Positions 31,496 through 40,030 are shown, counted from the stretch's first letter. The stretch: DNA of 64,000 bases from Saccharopolyspora kobensis (GCF_900108315.1 NZ_FNVB01000002.1:1545879-1609878); one strand, 5' to 3'. The notes: a model not told the origin generated them from the sequence alone. A program made the numbers and translations.

Positions 31496-32818
31496 CTAGC
31501 GCGCCGCGGCGGGTTCCGGGACGTGGAACTTCTTCTTGGCCACGATCGCCACCGCTATCGCGCCGATCACACCCGGCACCGCGACGGCGATGAAGTTCTG
31601 CTGGAACGGCAGCTCCATGGCCAGCAGCGCGCCGCCGAGCGTGGGCCCGCCGATCGCGCCGATGCGGCCGATGCCCGCCGCCCAGCCGACACCGGTGGAG
31701 CGCACCTCGGCCGGGTAGTACTCCACCGCGAACGCGTGGATGATCGCCAGCACGCCGACCGTCGCCGCGCCCGCGACGAACAGCAATGCGTTGAGCACCA
31801 CGGAGTTCGGGTTGAACGACAGCCCGATCAGCGACAGCGAGGCGAGCATGAAGTACAGCACCAGGGTGTTGCGGTAGGTCCAGCGGTCGGCGAGCCAGCC
31901 GCCGACGATGGCGCCCACCATGCCGCCGAGGTTCAGCACCACCAGGTTCCACAGCGCCGAGCCCAGCGGGTAGCCCGCGGTCTGCATCAGCTTCGGCAGC
32001 CAGGTGTTGAGCCCGTAGCTGAGCAGCATGCACATCGCGAAGAACACCCAGATCAGCACGTTGTTGAGCGCGTTGCCGCCGGTGAACAGCTGCCGCAACC
32101 GCGCCTTGGCCTGCTCCGGGCGCCGCTCCAGCACCACGTCGTCGAGGTCGTCGCGCTCCGGGGCGATCCGGCGCAGCACCACCAGCAACCGCTCGCGGTC
32201 GCCGCGGGCGGCCAGGTAGTCGGGCGATTCCGGCAAGTGGCGCACCAGCAGCGGAACCAGCAGCAGCGGCAGGCCGGCCACGTAGAACACACCTCGCCAG
32301 GTCCACACCGGCTCGATGTAGATGGCGAAGACGGCCGCCCCGATGCCGCCGACCGAGTAGAACGACGACACCAGCGTGACGAACAGGGCCTTGGCCCGGC
32401 GCGGTGCGATCTCACCGGCCATCGCGTTGAAGTTGGGCACCAGCGCGCCCAGCGACACCCCGACGACGAAGCGCAGCGCGCCCAGCACCTCGGGCCCGGT
32501 GGCGAAGGCGCACCCGAAGGAGGCGATGCTGGCGATCGTCACGCAGCTGATCATCACCGGCCGCCGCCCGTAGCGGTCGGCCAGCGGCGAGACGAACAGC
32601 CCGCCGACGAGCATGCCGACCAGCGCGACCGAGCCGAGCGTCCCGGCGGTGACCGGGTCCATGCCCCACTCGTCCATCAGGTGGGAGATCACGGTGCCGT
32701 AGCTGACCATGTCGTAGCCGTCGACGATCATCAGCAGCGAGCACAGAGCCAGGACTTTGAAGTGGAAGCCGTTGAGCCGGGCATCGCCGACCACGGCCCC
32801 CGCGGTGTGCTGGGACAA
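31496..32818 (-). CDS. MFS transporter, aromatic acid:H+ symporter (AAHS) family
   Basis: A 440-residue, 12-helix permease. LLMIVDGYDMVSYGTVI in helix 1 carries the DGxD motif needed for aromatic-acid uptake in PcaK and BenK. ADRYGRRPVM follows helix 2, and WRGVFYVAGLPLLLVPLL marks helix 6. It should import benzoate, 4-hydroxybenzoate, benzoylformate or relatives. The start TTG at 32818 is preferred because GGAGGA lies six bases upstream; GTG at 32839 is possible. Repeat R1 copy 2 sits directly upstream. Confidence 0.87.
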   Translation of the reverse strand: MSQHTAGAVVGDARLNGFHFKVLALCSLLMIVDGYDMVSYGTVISHLMDEWGMDPVTAGTLGSVALVGMLVGGLFVSPLADRYGRRPVMISCVTIASIASFGCAFATGPEVLGALRFVVGVSLGALVPNFNAMAGEIAPRRAKALFVTLVSSFYSVGGIGAAVFAIYIEPVWTWRGVFYVAGLPLLLVPLLVRHLPESPDYLAARGDRERLLVVLRRIAPERDDLDDVVLERRPEQAKARLRQLFTGGNALNNVLIWVFFAMCMLLSYGLNTWLPKLMQTAGYPLGSALWNLVVLNLGGMVGAIVGGWLADRWTYRNTLVLYFMLASLSLIGLSFNPNSVVLNALLFVAGAATVGVLAIIHAFAVEYYPAEVRSTGVGWAAGIGRIGAIGGPTLGGALLAMELPFQQNFIAVAVPGVIGAIAVAIVAKKKFHVPEPAAAR

Positions 32819-32843
32819 TCTGGTTCCTCCGGGTTCCACGAGG

Positions 32844-32968
32844 TCTTCCAGGCTCGTTCTGCGCAGCGGTGCCGCTGGCGGAACCTCAGCGCCCGCCTGG
32901 ACTCCGGGAGCCCGTTCTCATGCACGACTAACGGGCGGTCCTCGCCAGGCGAACGCTGAGATTCTCGG
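32844..32968 (-). repeat. dispersed repeat R1, copy 2 (inverted)
   Basis: It lies between the decarboxylase and transporter genes, ending about 15 bases before the transporter's ribosome site. Read on the minus strand, the outer stem is CTCAGCGTTCGCCTGG (32960-32945) with CCAGGCGGGCGCTGAG (32900-32885). Three consecutive positions differ from copies 1 and 3, with matching changes on the other arm. The inner stem is shorter than in the other copies. Confidence 0.88.
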
Positions 32969-33003
32969 TCTGGTGCTCGGACTTTCGCGCGGCCGCGCGG
33001 CGC

Positions 33004-34590
33004 TCAGGGTTCGGTGAGCTCGGTTTCCGCTTCGATCAGGACCGGCTTGCCCGCGCCCAGTGCACCGGTGAGGGCTTCGGTGAACTCCGCACCGGTGCGC
33101 ACCGAAGTCGCGTCGACGCCGTATCCGCGGGCGATCTGCACGAAGTCGATGCCGGGCACGTCCATGCCGGGCGCCTCGCCGGCGTCGAGGACCTTGGAGA
33201 ACCAGCGCAACGCGCCGTAGGTGCCGTTCTTCAGGATGACCACGATCACCGGGATGCGGTACCGCGCGGCGGTCCACAGCGCGGTGATGCCGTAGTTCGC
33301 CGACCCGTCGCCGATGAGCCCGATCACCTGGCGCCGCTCGTGGGCCAGCTGCGCGCCGACCGCGGCGGGCAACCCGAACCCGAGCCCGCCGGAGGCCGGG
33401 AAGAAGTAGCTGCCGGGCTCCGAAAGATCCATCTGCGCCCAGAAGTCGCCGGTCGTCGCGGTGGATTCCTTGACGTAGACGGCATCTTCCGGCGCGTGCT
33501 CGCGCAGCAGCGCGAACAGCTCCGCCGGGTTCAGCCGCTCCCCGGCGGAGGCCGCGACCGGGTGCTCCGGCAGCGGGGGCAGCTCCGGTCGGAGGCCGGG
33601 CGCGACGGCATTGGCCAGCCGCGCCAGCGCGTCCTTGACGTCGCCGACCAGCGCCTCCCCCACGGGTGCGCGCGCGGCCTCACCGGGATCGCTGGTCAGG
33701 TGCACCAACCGGGCGCCCGCGGGCAGGTACTCGCCGGGCACGAACTGGTGGTAGCGGAACACCGGGGCACCGACGACCAGGATCAGGTCGTGTCCGCTCA
33801 GCGCGTCGGTGATGCCCTGCACCGACGCGGGCAGCACACCGCGGAAGCCGCGGTGCCGGGTGGGGAACGGGCAGCGCGACGCCGAGGGCGCGATCCACAC
33901 CGGCGCGCCCAACCGGTCCGCCAGGCGCACCGCGTCGCCGTTGGCGCGCTCTGCGTCGACCTCCGGGCCCAGCACCAGCACCGGGCGCTCAGCACCGTCG
34001 AGCGCCGCGGTCAGCTCGGCCAGCTGCGAGTTGCTGAGCGATCCGGCGCTGCTCGTCCTGCGCGCGAGCAGGTGCTGCGCCTCCGCAGGGGCCTCCTGCG
34101 CCCAGTCGTCGTAGGGCACCGAGACGTACACCGGCCCCTTGGCCGGCAGGTTCGCGATGTGGATGGCGTGGCTGATCGAGCGCGGCACGTCCTGCGCGCA
34201 GGCCGGCTCGCTGCTCCACTTCACCAGCGGTTTGGGCAGCGCGGGCGCGTCGACGTTGGCGAGCATGACCTCCTGGCCGATGGTCGAGCGCACCTGCTGC
34301 CCGGCGGTGATGATCAGCGGGCTGTGCGAGTACACGGAGTTGGTCAGCGGGCCGAGCGCGTTGCCGGTCCCGGCCGCGGCGTGCAGGTTGACCAGCGCCG
34401 GGCCGCCGCGGGCCTGCGCGTAGCCGTCGGCCATCGCCAGCACCGCGCCCTCGTGCAGGCCCAGCACGTAGCGGAAGTCATCCGGCATCCCGGCCAGGAA
34501 CGGCAGTTCGTTGGAGCCCGGGTTGCCGAAGATCGTCGTCAGGTCGTGCGATCGCAAGAGTTCGTAGGTCACGTCGCGCACGTCGGCCAT
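33004..34590 (-). CDS. mdlC: benzoylformate decarboxylase
   Basis: A 528-residue thiamine-diphosphate enzyme converting benzoylformate to benzaldehyde and CO2. FGNPGSNELPFL contains the catalytic Ser26 equivalent, GLHEGAVLAMADGYA the cofactor-activating Glu, NLHAAAGTGNALG the His70 equivalent and FRYHQF the His281 equivalent. GDGSANYGITALWTAA is the ThDP/Mg motif. The length equals Pseudomonas MdlC (528). No mandelate dehydrogenase or racemase is in view, so the keto acid is taken up or made elsewhere. It is transcribed divergently from the LysR regulator. Confidence 0.92.
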   Translation of the reverse strand: MADVRDVTYELLRSHDLTTIFGNPGSNELPFLAGMPDDFRYVLGLHEGAVLAMADGYAQARGGPALVNLHAAAGTGNALGPLTNSVYSHSPLIITAGQQVRSTIGQEVMLANVDAPALPKPLVKWSSEPACAQDVPRSISHAIHIANLPAKGPVYVSVPYDDWAQEAPAEAQHLLARRTSSAGSLSNSQLAELTAALDGAERPVLVLGPEVDAERANGDAVRLADRLGAPVWIAPSASRCPFPTRHRGFRGVLPASVQGITDALSGHDLILVVGAPVFRYHQFVPGEYLPAGARLVHLTSDPGEAARAPVGEALVGDVKDALARLANAVAPGLRPELPPLPEHPVAASAGERLNPAELFALLREHAPEDAVYVKESTATTGDFWAQMDLSEPGSYFFPASGGLGFGLPAAVGAQLAHERRQVIGLIGDGSANYGITALWTAARYRIPVIVVILKNGTYGALRWFSKVLDAGEAPGMDVPGIDFVQIARGYGVDATSVRTGAEFTEALTGALGAGKPVLIEAETELTEP

Positions 34591-34662
34591 GGATGTTCGC
34601 TCCCCTGTCGGTGATGCCCGCCACCATAGGGAGCGCAGTGCTCATGGTCCTAATGAATGCTG

Positions 34663-34697
34663 TTGATCCTGACATGCGCGGAATCTATTCTCGCTGC
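34663..34697 (+). promoter_or_regulatory. promoter of the lysR gene
   Basis: TTGATC (34663-34668), 17-base spacer, TATTCT (34686-34691), six bases, then the GTG of the regulator. It predicts a leaderless transcript. The divergent 107-bp region should also hold the decarboxylase promoter and LysR sites. Confidence 0.6.
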
Positions 34698-35609
34698 GTG
34701 GTCGACGTGGACCTGAACCTGATGAAGACCTTCGTGCTGCTCTACGAGACGCGCAGCGCCACCCGGACGGCCGAGGCGCTGTTCATCACGCAGCCGTCGG
34801 TGAGCCACGCGCTGCGGAGGCTGCGCCGCCAGTTCAACGACGAGCTGTTCACCCGCTCCCCCGACGGCCTCGCCCCGACCGAGATCGCCGAGCGCATGTA
34901 CCCGCGCCTGCAGCAGGCGCTGGAGGTGATCGAGGAGACGGTGTCGGGGGCGGGCCGGTTCGACCCGGCCACCTCGCAGCGGACGTTCCGGATCTGCGCC
35001 ACCGACCTCGGCGAGATCAGCCTGCTCCCGGCGATCCTGGCCCGGCTGGAGCGCGAGGCGCCGAACTGCGCGGTCGAGGTACTGCCGCTGGACATGGCGG
35101 CCGTTCCTCGGCACCTGCGCCAGGGCCGGGCCGACGCGGTGATCTGCACTCCCCGCATCGACGCCCCGGACCTGCAGCGCGACGCCCTGTTCCAGGAGCG
35201 CTACTTCGGCCTCCGGGCCCGCGCGCACCCGCGCATCGGCGATCACCCGACGCTGGCGGAGTACCTCGGGGAACGGCACATCGTGGTCGATCCGGCGGCC
35301 GGGCACGTCGACGCCGACATGGAGCTCACCCGGCTCGGGCACCGCCGCGAGGTCGCCGCCCGGGTACCGCACTTCACCGCGCTGCCCGAGCTGCTGGCCC
35401 GGACGCACTACCTCTCCGCGGTGCCCAGCGGCGTGGCCGGGCTGTTCACCCGCTCGTCGGAGGTGGCGACCTTCCGGCTGCCGTTCGAGATCCCGACGGT
35501 GGAGGTGTCGCTCTACACCTACCGGCGAGCGCTGCCCGCGCCCGGCACCGACTGGCTTCGCGAGCTCATCCGGAACACCCTGCGACGGGAGCCGGAACCG
35601 TCCACTTGA
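34698..35609 (+). CDS. LysR-family transcriptional regulator
   Basis: A 303-residue LysR protein. The N-terminal helix-turn-helix (TAEALFITQPSVSHALRRLRRQFNDELFTRS, about 24-54) and two periplasmic-binding-like effector lobes are present. The substrate-domain pattern (RTFRICATDLGEISLLPAIL) resembles the NodD/LinR branch. GTG at 34698 is chosen from the promoter spacing; upstream in-frame ATGs would lie within the promoter. Divergent from mdlC, which it likely activates on sensing an aromatic acid. Confidence 0.85.
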   Translation: MVDVDLNLMKTFVLLYETRSATRTAEALFITQPSVSHALRRLRRQFNDELFTRSPDGLAPTEIAERMYPRLQQALEVIEETVSGAGRFDPATSQRTFRICATDLGEISLLPAILARLEREAPNCAVEVLPLDMAAVPRHLRQGRADAVICTPRIDAPDLQRDALFQERYFGLRARAHPRIGDHPTLAEYLGERHIVVDPAAGHVDADMELTRLGHRREVAARVPHFTALPELLARTHYLSAVPSGVAGLFTRSSEVATFRLPFEIPTVEVSLYTYRRALPAPGTDWLRELIRNTLRREPEPST

Positions 35610-35621
35610 GACGGAACCGGC

Positions 35622-35744
35622 TCAGGCGGCGACCCGGTTCGGCGCGACGTCGGCGGAGTGGCGCCGGACGTCCAGCAGGTAGCCGACCCAGAAGCCGACC
35701 ACGCCCGCACCGACGACGGCCAGCGCTCCAACAGCACGCACCAT
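35622..35744 (-). CDS. 40-residue single-pass membrane protein
   Basis: From ATG at 35744 with GGGGA seven bases upstream. Residues 4-24 (AVGALAVVGAGVVGFWVGYLL) form one helix, followed by a short charged tail. It is convergent with lysR, 12 bases apart. It resembles the small orphan membrane peptides common in actinomycetes; function unknown. Confidence 0.6.
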   Translation of the reverse strand: MVRAVGALAVVGAGVVGFWVGYLLDVRRHSADVAPNRVAA

Positions 35745-35943
35745 GGGAGTTCCCCTTCTCCGCGACGCCGGATCCCCTGACCCCGGCCCACCAGGTTCGT
35801 CCCGATGCTGAACCCGCCGGATGGCAGCGCCGTTGCACCGACGATAACTCCCGGTGAAACGGCCGACCACACCGCCCCGCACCAGTCCGGCCACGCTGCG
35901 CAACCCTCCACTGAGGACTCCTGCGCGACCGGGTGACGCCCGG

Positions 35944-37098
35944 TCAGCCCGCGAGCAGACCCGGCCCGAACGTCAGCTCCGCGCTCCGGCGAGCCTCGCC
36001 GGTGGCGGAATCACCGAGGTAGAACCACGTCGACATGGTGCGTTCACCGAGGTCGAAGACGGTGCTCCAGAGCGTCCGCAGCGGCACGCCGCCCGTCTCG
36101 TCACCGGATGCGAACCCGACCTCGTCGAGCATCTCCCGCAACCGCTTGCCGGAAAAGCCGGATTCCGCGGTGCGCTCCCGCAACGTGCGGTAGCGGTAGT
36201 GGCTCAACATGGTGTTGTCGGTATCACGCGCTCCTTGCTCGTGCAGGTAGTGATTCGTCAGGCACAGGGCGTCCCCGTCGATGTCGAAGATGTGCTCGGC
36301 GCCACCCGGACCGCGCTCCCAGACGAAGGCGTCACCCGAGGCGTCGGCGATCAGGTAGTGCAGCGGCGCACCCAAGTCGTAGTGCTTGGCGGCCAGCAGC
36401 GCACGCCGGGCCTCGTCCGCGGTGGCGCAGGTGTCCAGCACGAAGCGCGGCAGCTGGATCGGCGACAACCCGACCTGCGGACCGGCTTGCACTGGCGCGC
36501 CCAGGGTTTCGGCATTCGCGATCAGCAGCGCGACCGCGAGCCCGTGCTCGTTGATGCCCTCCGTGCAGCCGTCGAGCTCGTTCATGGTCAGCACCGTCGA
36601 CGCCGGGCCGTCGTCGGGGACGAGGCTGAGCACGTAGGGCCGCGAGGCCATCGGCAACTCACCCGAAGCCGGTCCGCCGGAGTTCTCGCCCGAGACGAAC
36701 GCGAAGAGCTCGGTGGCGCTCGTGGTGAAGAAGTCGTAGTTGCGGCCGAACAACCCGCGCCCCTCCTCCGTCGCCGAAGGGCTCAGGAAGGTCGCCGAGC
36801 AGCCCGAGCCGGTCGGCAACCCGGAGAGGGCGTCGAAGTGGAACCGCCCGGCGTCCAGGCCGAGCGACTCGGCCGCGCCGAGCATCCGCTCGTGGTGCTG
36901 CGGCCAGTACCGCTCGAACCACGCCAGCCGGGCGCGCACCCGGACCGGCTCAGCGGGCACCGGCGCCCAGCCGTAGGTCGCGGCCGCTTCGGCGGCGAGT
37001 TCGGCACCCACCTCCCGCCCCGAGCCCGAGACGGTGACCTTGCGGACGGTCGTGAAGTCACCCTCGCCGCCGGCGACGATCTGCCGGGTGATGGTCAT
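35944..37098 (-). CDS. C45-family autoproteolytic acyltransferase/hydrolase
   Basis: A 384-residue N-terminal-nucleophile hydrolase of the acyl-CoA:6-aminopenicillanate acyltransferase (C45) type. GSGCSATFL (near residue 105) supplies the cysteine that becomes the N-terminal nucleophile after self-cleavage. GRNYDFF, TMNELDGCTEGINEHGLAVALLIAN and CLTNHYL are the matching conserved segments. Members hydrolyse or transfer amide-linked acyl groups; the substrate is unknown. ATG at 37098 follows GGAG. It is divergent from the GntR-TetR gene whose paired operator lies between them, so it is a probable target of that regulator. Confidence 0.8.
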   Translation of the reverse strand: MTITRQIVAGGEGDFTTVRKVTVSGSGREVGAELAAEAAATYGWAPVPAEPVRVRARLAWFERYWPQHHERMLGAAESLGLDAGRFHFDALSGLPTGSGCSATFLSPSATEEGRGLFGRNYDFFTTSATELFAFVSGENSGGPASGELPMASRPYVLSLVPDDGPASTVLTMNELDGCTEGINEHGLAVALLIANAETLGAPVQAGPQVGLSPIQLPRFVLDTCATADEARRALLAAKHYDLGAPLHYLIADASGDAFVWERGPGGAEHIFDIDGDALCLTNHYLHEQGARDTDNTMLSHYRYRTLRERTAESGFSGKRLREMLDEVGFASGDETGGVPLRTLWSTVFDLGERTMSTWFYLGDSATGEARRSAELTFGPGLLAG

Positions 37099-37218
37099 CC
37101 TGACACTCCTATGTACGGCGTACTCATTCAGGCCGGAACAGTACCGCAAGCCGCACGAACCTGACGACAACTCATATATTTTCCGGAATAACCAGCTACT
37201 TCACCGCAGTTCGGCGAG

Positions 37219-37251
37219 CTAGTGCACTAGAGCGATCACCTAGTGCACTAG
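37219..37251. promoter_or_regulatory. paired CTAGTGCACTAG operators
   Basis: Perfect 12-bp palindromes at 37219-37230 and 37240-37251, 21 bases centre to centre (two helical turns). They are followed by TACGAT (37252-37257), a -10-like box eight bases before the regulator's ATG. The regulator probably represses itself and perhaps the divergent C45 gene. Confidence 0.8.
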
Positions 37252-37264
37252 TACGATTCCGGGC

Positions 37265-38200
37265 ATGCCGCACCTGGACGAGGAACCGCCGTACCGCCGG
37301 ATCGCCGCAGCGATCCAGCAGCGAATCGCCAGCGGTGAGCTGCGCCCCGGCGAGCACGTGCCCTCCACCCGGGAGATCACCCGCGAATGGGGCGTGGCGA
37401 TGGCGACCGCCGCGAAAGCGCTCGCGGAGCTGCGCAACGCCGGGCTCGTCGAAACCCGCCCGGGCGCGGGCACGATCGTGCGCGCGCCGGCCGCCGCGGT
37501 ACGCCGCCCGCGCACTCCGGCGGCCGCCCCGACCCGCGAGCGCATCGCGGCGGCCGGGATCGAGGTCGCCGATGCCGAAGGCGCCGGTGCCGTGTCGATG
37601 CGGCGCATCGCGGCCGAGCTCGGCGTCGCGCCGATGTCGCTGTACCGGCACGTCGCGAACAGGGACGAGCTGCTGCGCGCGATGTTCCGGGCCGTGTTCC
37701 GGGAACGGCCGCTCCCGGAAACCCCACCGAGGGGATGGCGGGCGCAGCTGGAGCTCGTCTGCCGCCTGCAGTGGGAGCTGTTCCGGGACCACCCGTGGCT
37801 GGCGGGCGTGCTGTCGCTGACCAGACCGATGCCGGTCCCCGAGGCGATGGCGCACACCGAGTGGACGTTGCGCGCGCTGGAGGGTCTCGGGCTGAGCCGG
37901 GTGGAGACCGCCCGGGAGGCCCTGGCACTTCCGGCGATGGTGCGCGGCCTGGCGCTCTCCCGGGAGTTCGAGGCCGAAGCCGAAGGCAGCACCGGGGTGG
38001 GCGCGGATCAGTGGTGGGCGTCGCGGCAGGATGAGGTCGACAGCGTGTTCGCCACCGGCCGCTTCCCGCTGCTGGCCCGGCTAGAGGCCGATCCCGCCGG
38101 CGATCTCGACGGCACCTTCGAGCACGCCCTCGCACGCAACCTCGACGGGTTGGAGGCGCACGTGCGGCGGAACGTCAGCGCAGCTCGACCGGTCCGGTAG
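37265..38200 (+). CDS. GntR-TetR fusion transcriptional regulator
   Basis: A 311-residue protein with two different DNA-binding modules. Residues 8-72 are a GntR winged helix (YRRIAAAIQQRIASGELRPG, STREITREWGVAMATAAKAL). Residues about 88-135 are a TetR helix-turn-helix (GAVSMRRIAAELGVAPMSLYRHVANRDELL), followed by a TetR-type ligand-binding domain with WELFRDHPWLAGVLSLTRP. Such fusions occur in actinomycetes. The palindromes immediately upstream imply autoregulation; which module reads them is open. The 3' end overlaps the convergent VOC gene by 26 bases. Confidence 0.88.
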   Translation: MPHLDEEPPYRRIAAAIQQRIASGELRPGEHVPSTREITREWGVAMATAAKALAELRNAGLVETRPGAGTIVRAPAAAVRRPRTPAAAPTRERIAAAGIEVADAEGAGAVSMRRIAAELGVAPMSLYRHVANRDELLRAMFRAVFRERPLPETPPRGWRAQLELVCRLQWELFRDHPWLAGVLSLTRPMPVPEAMAHTEWTLRALEGLGLSRVETAREALALPAMVRGLALSREFEAEAEGSTGVGADQWWASRQDEVDSVFATGRFPLLARLEADPAGDLDGTFEHALARNLDGLEAHVRRNVSAARPVR

Positions 38201-38804
38201 TGCCCTCGATCTCGGCCCGAAGCACCGGGGCGTCGGAACGGGTGAGATCCAGGTGCGCGCCGACGGCCCGAAGATCCGCGCCGACGGCCTCGGGATCCGG
38301 GTGCTCGGCGCGCAACGAGAGCAGCCGCACCTGCGGCAGGCCCGAGTCCACCGGGTGCGGGGCGCTGCCCCAGTCGATGAGGAACGGGACCAGCCCGTGC
38401 CGGGGATTGGGTTCGCGCTTGGCCAACCGCCACTCCAGCAGCCGGCCGTCCGGGGTGCGGCGCGACATCGGCCGGGCATCACCCGGGTCGTGCCCGGCGG
38501 CGCGGGCGTCGGACACCGCGCGGTCCAGTCCTGTGGTGCTGATCGCCCAGGTGACCAGGCGCGGGACGGTCAAGGTGGCCAGCCCGAAGGTGTTCGGCGG
38601 GCGCGTCGCCTCCGGATCCGGTCCGATGATCTCCAGGTAGGCCCGGCCGCCGAGGCCGAGCAGGTAGTTGCGGGTGCCGTTGTCCGGGTGCCGCCCGCCG
38701 GGCACCGGATCGACGCCCAGCAGCTCCGCGACCGCGCGCACCCCGGCGAGCAGGTCCGGCACCCCGTACACCAGGTGGTCCAGCCGCGGTTCGACGTTCG
38801 TCAT
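38175..38804 (-). CDS. VOC-superfamily (glyoxalase-like) protein
   Basis: A 209-residue protein beginning LDHLVYGVPDLLAGVRAVAELLG, the beta-alpha-beta start of the glyoxalase_3-type VOC fold. NGTRNYLLGLGGRAYLEIIGPDPEA and HGLVPFLIDWGSAPHPVDS follow. The conserved His near the N-terminus and the Glu of YLEI are the metal-ligand positions of this family. ATG at 38804 follows GGGAGGTG. Catalytic activity and substrate unknown. It is convergent with, and overlaps, the GntR-TetR gene. Confidence 0.8.
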   Translation of the reverse strand: MTNVEPRLDHLVYGVPDLLAGVRAVAELLGVDPVPGGRHPDNGTRNYLLGLGGRAYLEIIGPDPEATRPPNTFGLATLTVPRLVTWAISTTGLDRAVSDARAAGHDPGDARPMSRRTPDGRLLEWRLAKREPNPRHGLVPFLIDWGSAPHPVDSGLPQVRLLSLRAEHPDPEAVGADLRAVGAHLDLTRSDAPVLRAEIEGTTGPVELR

Positions 38805-38894
38805 CGGCACCTCCCGAAAGCTCCGCCTCCGATCCCACCACTCGCCGCCGGGAAGATCAACGGATCGGCCCGGAGACCGCCTAGGCTGCCACGC

Positions 38895-39446
38895 ATGAGC
38901 TCCCCCGACGACTTCGCGCCGCCACCGATCCCCGCTCCGACCGCAGATCTGACCAGCGGGCCGCCGCTGCACGACGCGTGCCTGCCGCTGCGCGCCCTGG
39001 TCGGCGTGTGGCGCGGCCGCGGCGAAGTGGACTACCCGACGATCGACGGGCCGTACCGGTTCGGCCAGCAGCTCACGATCTCCCACGACGGACGGCCGTT
39101 CCTGCGCCACGAGGCGCGCGCCTGGCTGCTCGACGCCGACGGCGCGGTGCTCCGCCCGGCAGCGTGGGAGACGGGCTGGTGGCGCCCGCAGCCCGACGGA
39201 ACCCTGGAGCTGCTGCTGTCCCACATCACCGGGATCCAGGAGCTGTTCTACGGCCGAGCGGCGGATCAGCGCTGGGAACTGGCCACCGACTCGGTGGTCC
39301 GGACCGCGACCGCCAAGGACGTCAGAGCCGCTCGACGCAGCTACGCCCTGACCGAGGACGACGTGCTCGACTACGCCGAACACCGCGAGATGGTCGGCGT
39401 GGCCATGACACCGCACGTGTCAGCGCGCCTGCACCGCACCAGCTAG
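38895..39446 (+). CDS. nitrobindin-family heme-binding beta-barrel protein
   Basis: A 183-residue FABP-like barrel. LVGVWRGRGEVDYPTI is the conserved first strand and loop, and GWWRPQPDGTLELLLSH the middle. The histidine in VAMTPHVSARLHR near the C-terminus is the proximal heme ligand of nitrobindins. In bacteria and humans the ferric heme scavenges peroxynitrite and handles NO. The N-terminal 35 residues are proline-rich and likely disordered. No ribosome site is visible before ATG 38895, so translation may be leaderless. Confidence 0.85.
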   Translation: MSSPDDFAPPPIPAPTADLTSGPPLHDACLPLRALVGVWRGRGEVDYPTIDGPYRFGQQLTISHDGRPFLRHEARAWLLDADGAVLRPAAWETGWWRPQPDGTLELLLSHITGIQELFYGRAADQRWELATDSVVRTATAKDVRAARRSYALTEDDVLDYAEHREMVGVAMTPHVSARLHRTS

Positions 39447-39550
39447 TCACGGCGTCGGCCAGCCGTTCGCGACCCATAAACCGCTGAGTCCCTTGGCTCG
39501 TGTTCACAGCAGCGACCCCGACGATCAACGTGCTCAGACCACGGGAGCGG

Positions 39551-39730
39551 CCGCATGCGCCGCAGGCGCATAACCCACCCACGCCACTTGCACCGCCGCG
39601 GGTTCTCAGACGTCGTCTGGCGAGGACAGCCCGTTCGCCGTGTATTGGACATACATCAGAACGGGCTCCCGCAGTCCAGGCGGCGTCTGAGGTTCCGCTA
39701 CCCGCACCGCCACGCAAAACGAGCCTGGAA
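39551..39730 (+). repeat. dispersed repeat R1, copy 3
   Basis: It lies between nitrobindin and the cold-shock gene, where no gene is present. The outer stem is CTCAGACGTCGTCTGG (39605-39620) with CCAGGCGGCGTCTGAG (39676-39691). The inner stem is AGCCCGTTC (39628-39636) with GAACGGGCT (39659-39667). It shares the 5' arm (CCGCATGCGCCG...) with copy 1, and the 3' end CGAGCCTGGAA with both other copies. Confidence 0.88.
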
Positions 39731-39747
39731 ACCCTGGAAACGCGCGA

Positions 39748-39777
39748 GAAGGCCCCGCACCGTAGTGCGAGGCCTTC
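39748..39777 (-). terminator. hairpin after the cold-shock gene
   Basis: GAAGGCC and GGCCTTC arms enclose a second stem, CGCAC/GTGCG. It starts 50 bases past the cspA-like stop codon. Confidence 0.75.
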
Positions 39778-39826
39778 GTCGTCGGCTACCCGTGACGCGG
39801 TTGCGGAACGGGTCGGTTCACCGAAC

Positions 39827-40030
39827 TCAGACGGTGCGGACGCCCGCGGCCTGCGGACCCTTCGGGCCCTGGCTGACCTCGTAGGTGACCTTCTGGTCCT
39901 CTTCGAGGGTGCGGAAGCCGCGGGAGTCGATGGCCGAGTAGTGGACGAACACGTCCGGGCCACCGTCGTCCGGAGCGATGAAGCCGAAGCCCTTCTCCGA
40001 GTTGAACCACTTCACGGTTCCCTGTGCCAT
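39827..40030 (-). CDS. cold-shock protein, CspA family
   Basis: A 67-residue single-OB-fold RNA/ssDNA-binding protein. [12 protein letters not shown] (RNP1) and DVFVHYSAI (RNP2) are intact, with the aromatic residues that stack on bases. GAAGGAGAGAAGAGC precedes the ATG. Together with its own terminator it is a stand-alone gene. It acts as an RNA chaperone, usually cold- or growth-phase-responsive. Confidence 0.95.
   Translation of the reverse strand: MAQGTVKWFNSEKGFGFIAPDDGGPDVFVHYSAIDSRGFRTLEEDQKVTYEVSQGPKGPQAAGVRTV

Noticed and set aside
29751..32306. A single 851-codon minus-strand frame joining the transporter region to the aldehyde dehydrogenase
   Set aside because: The dehydrogenase has its own ATG and ribosome site at 31211. 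The extra N-terminal part is out of frame with the transporter and passes through the operator array.
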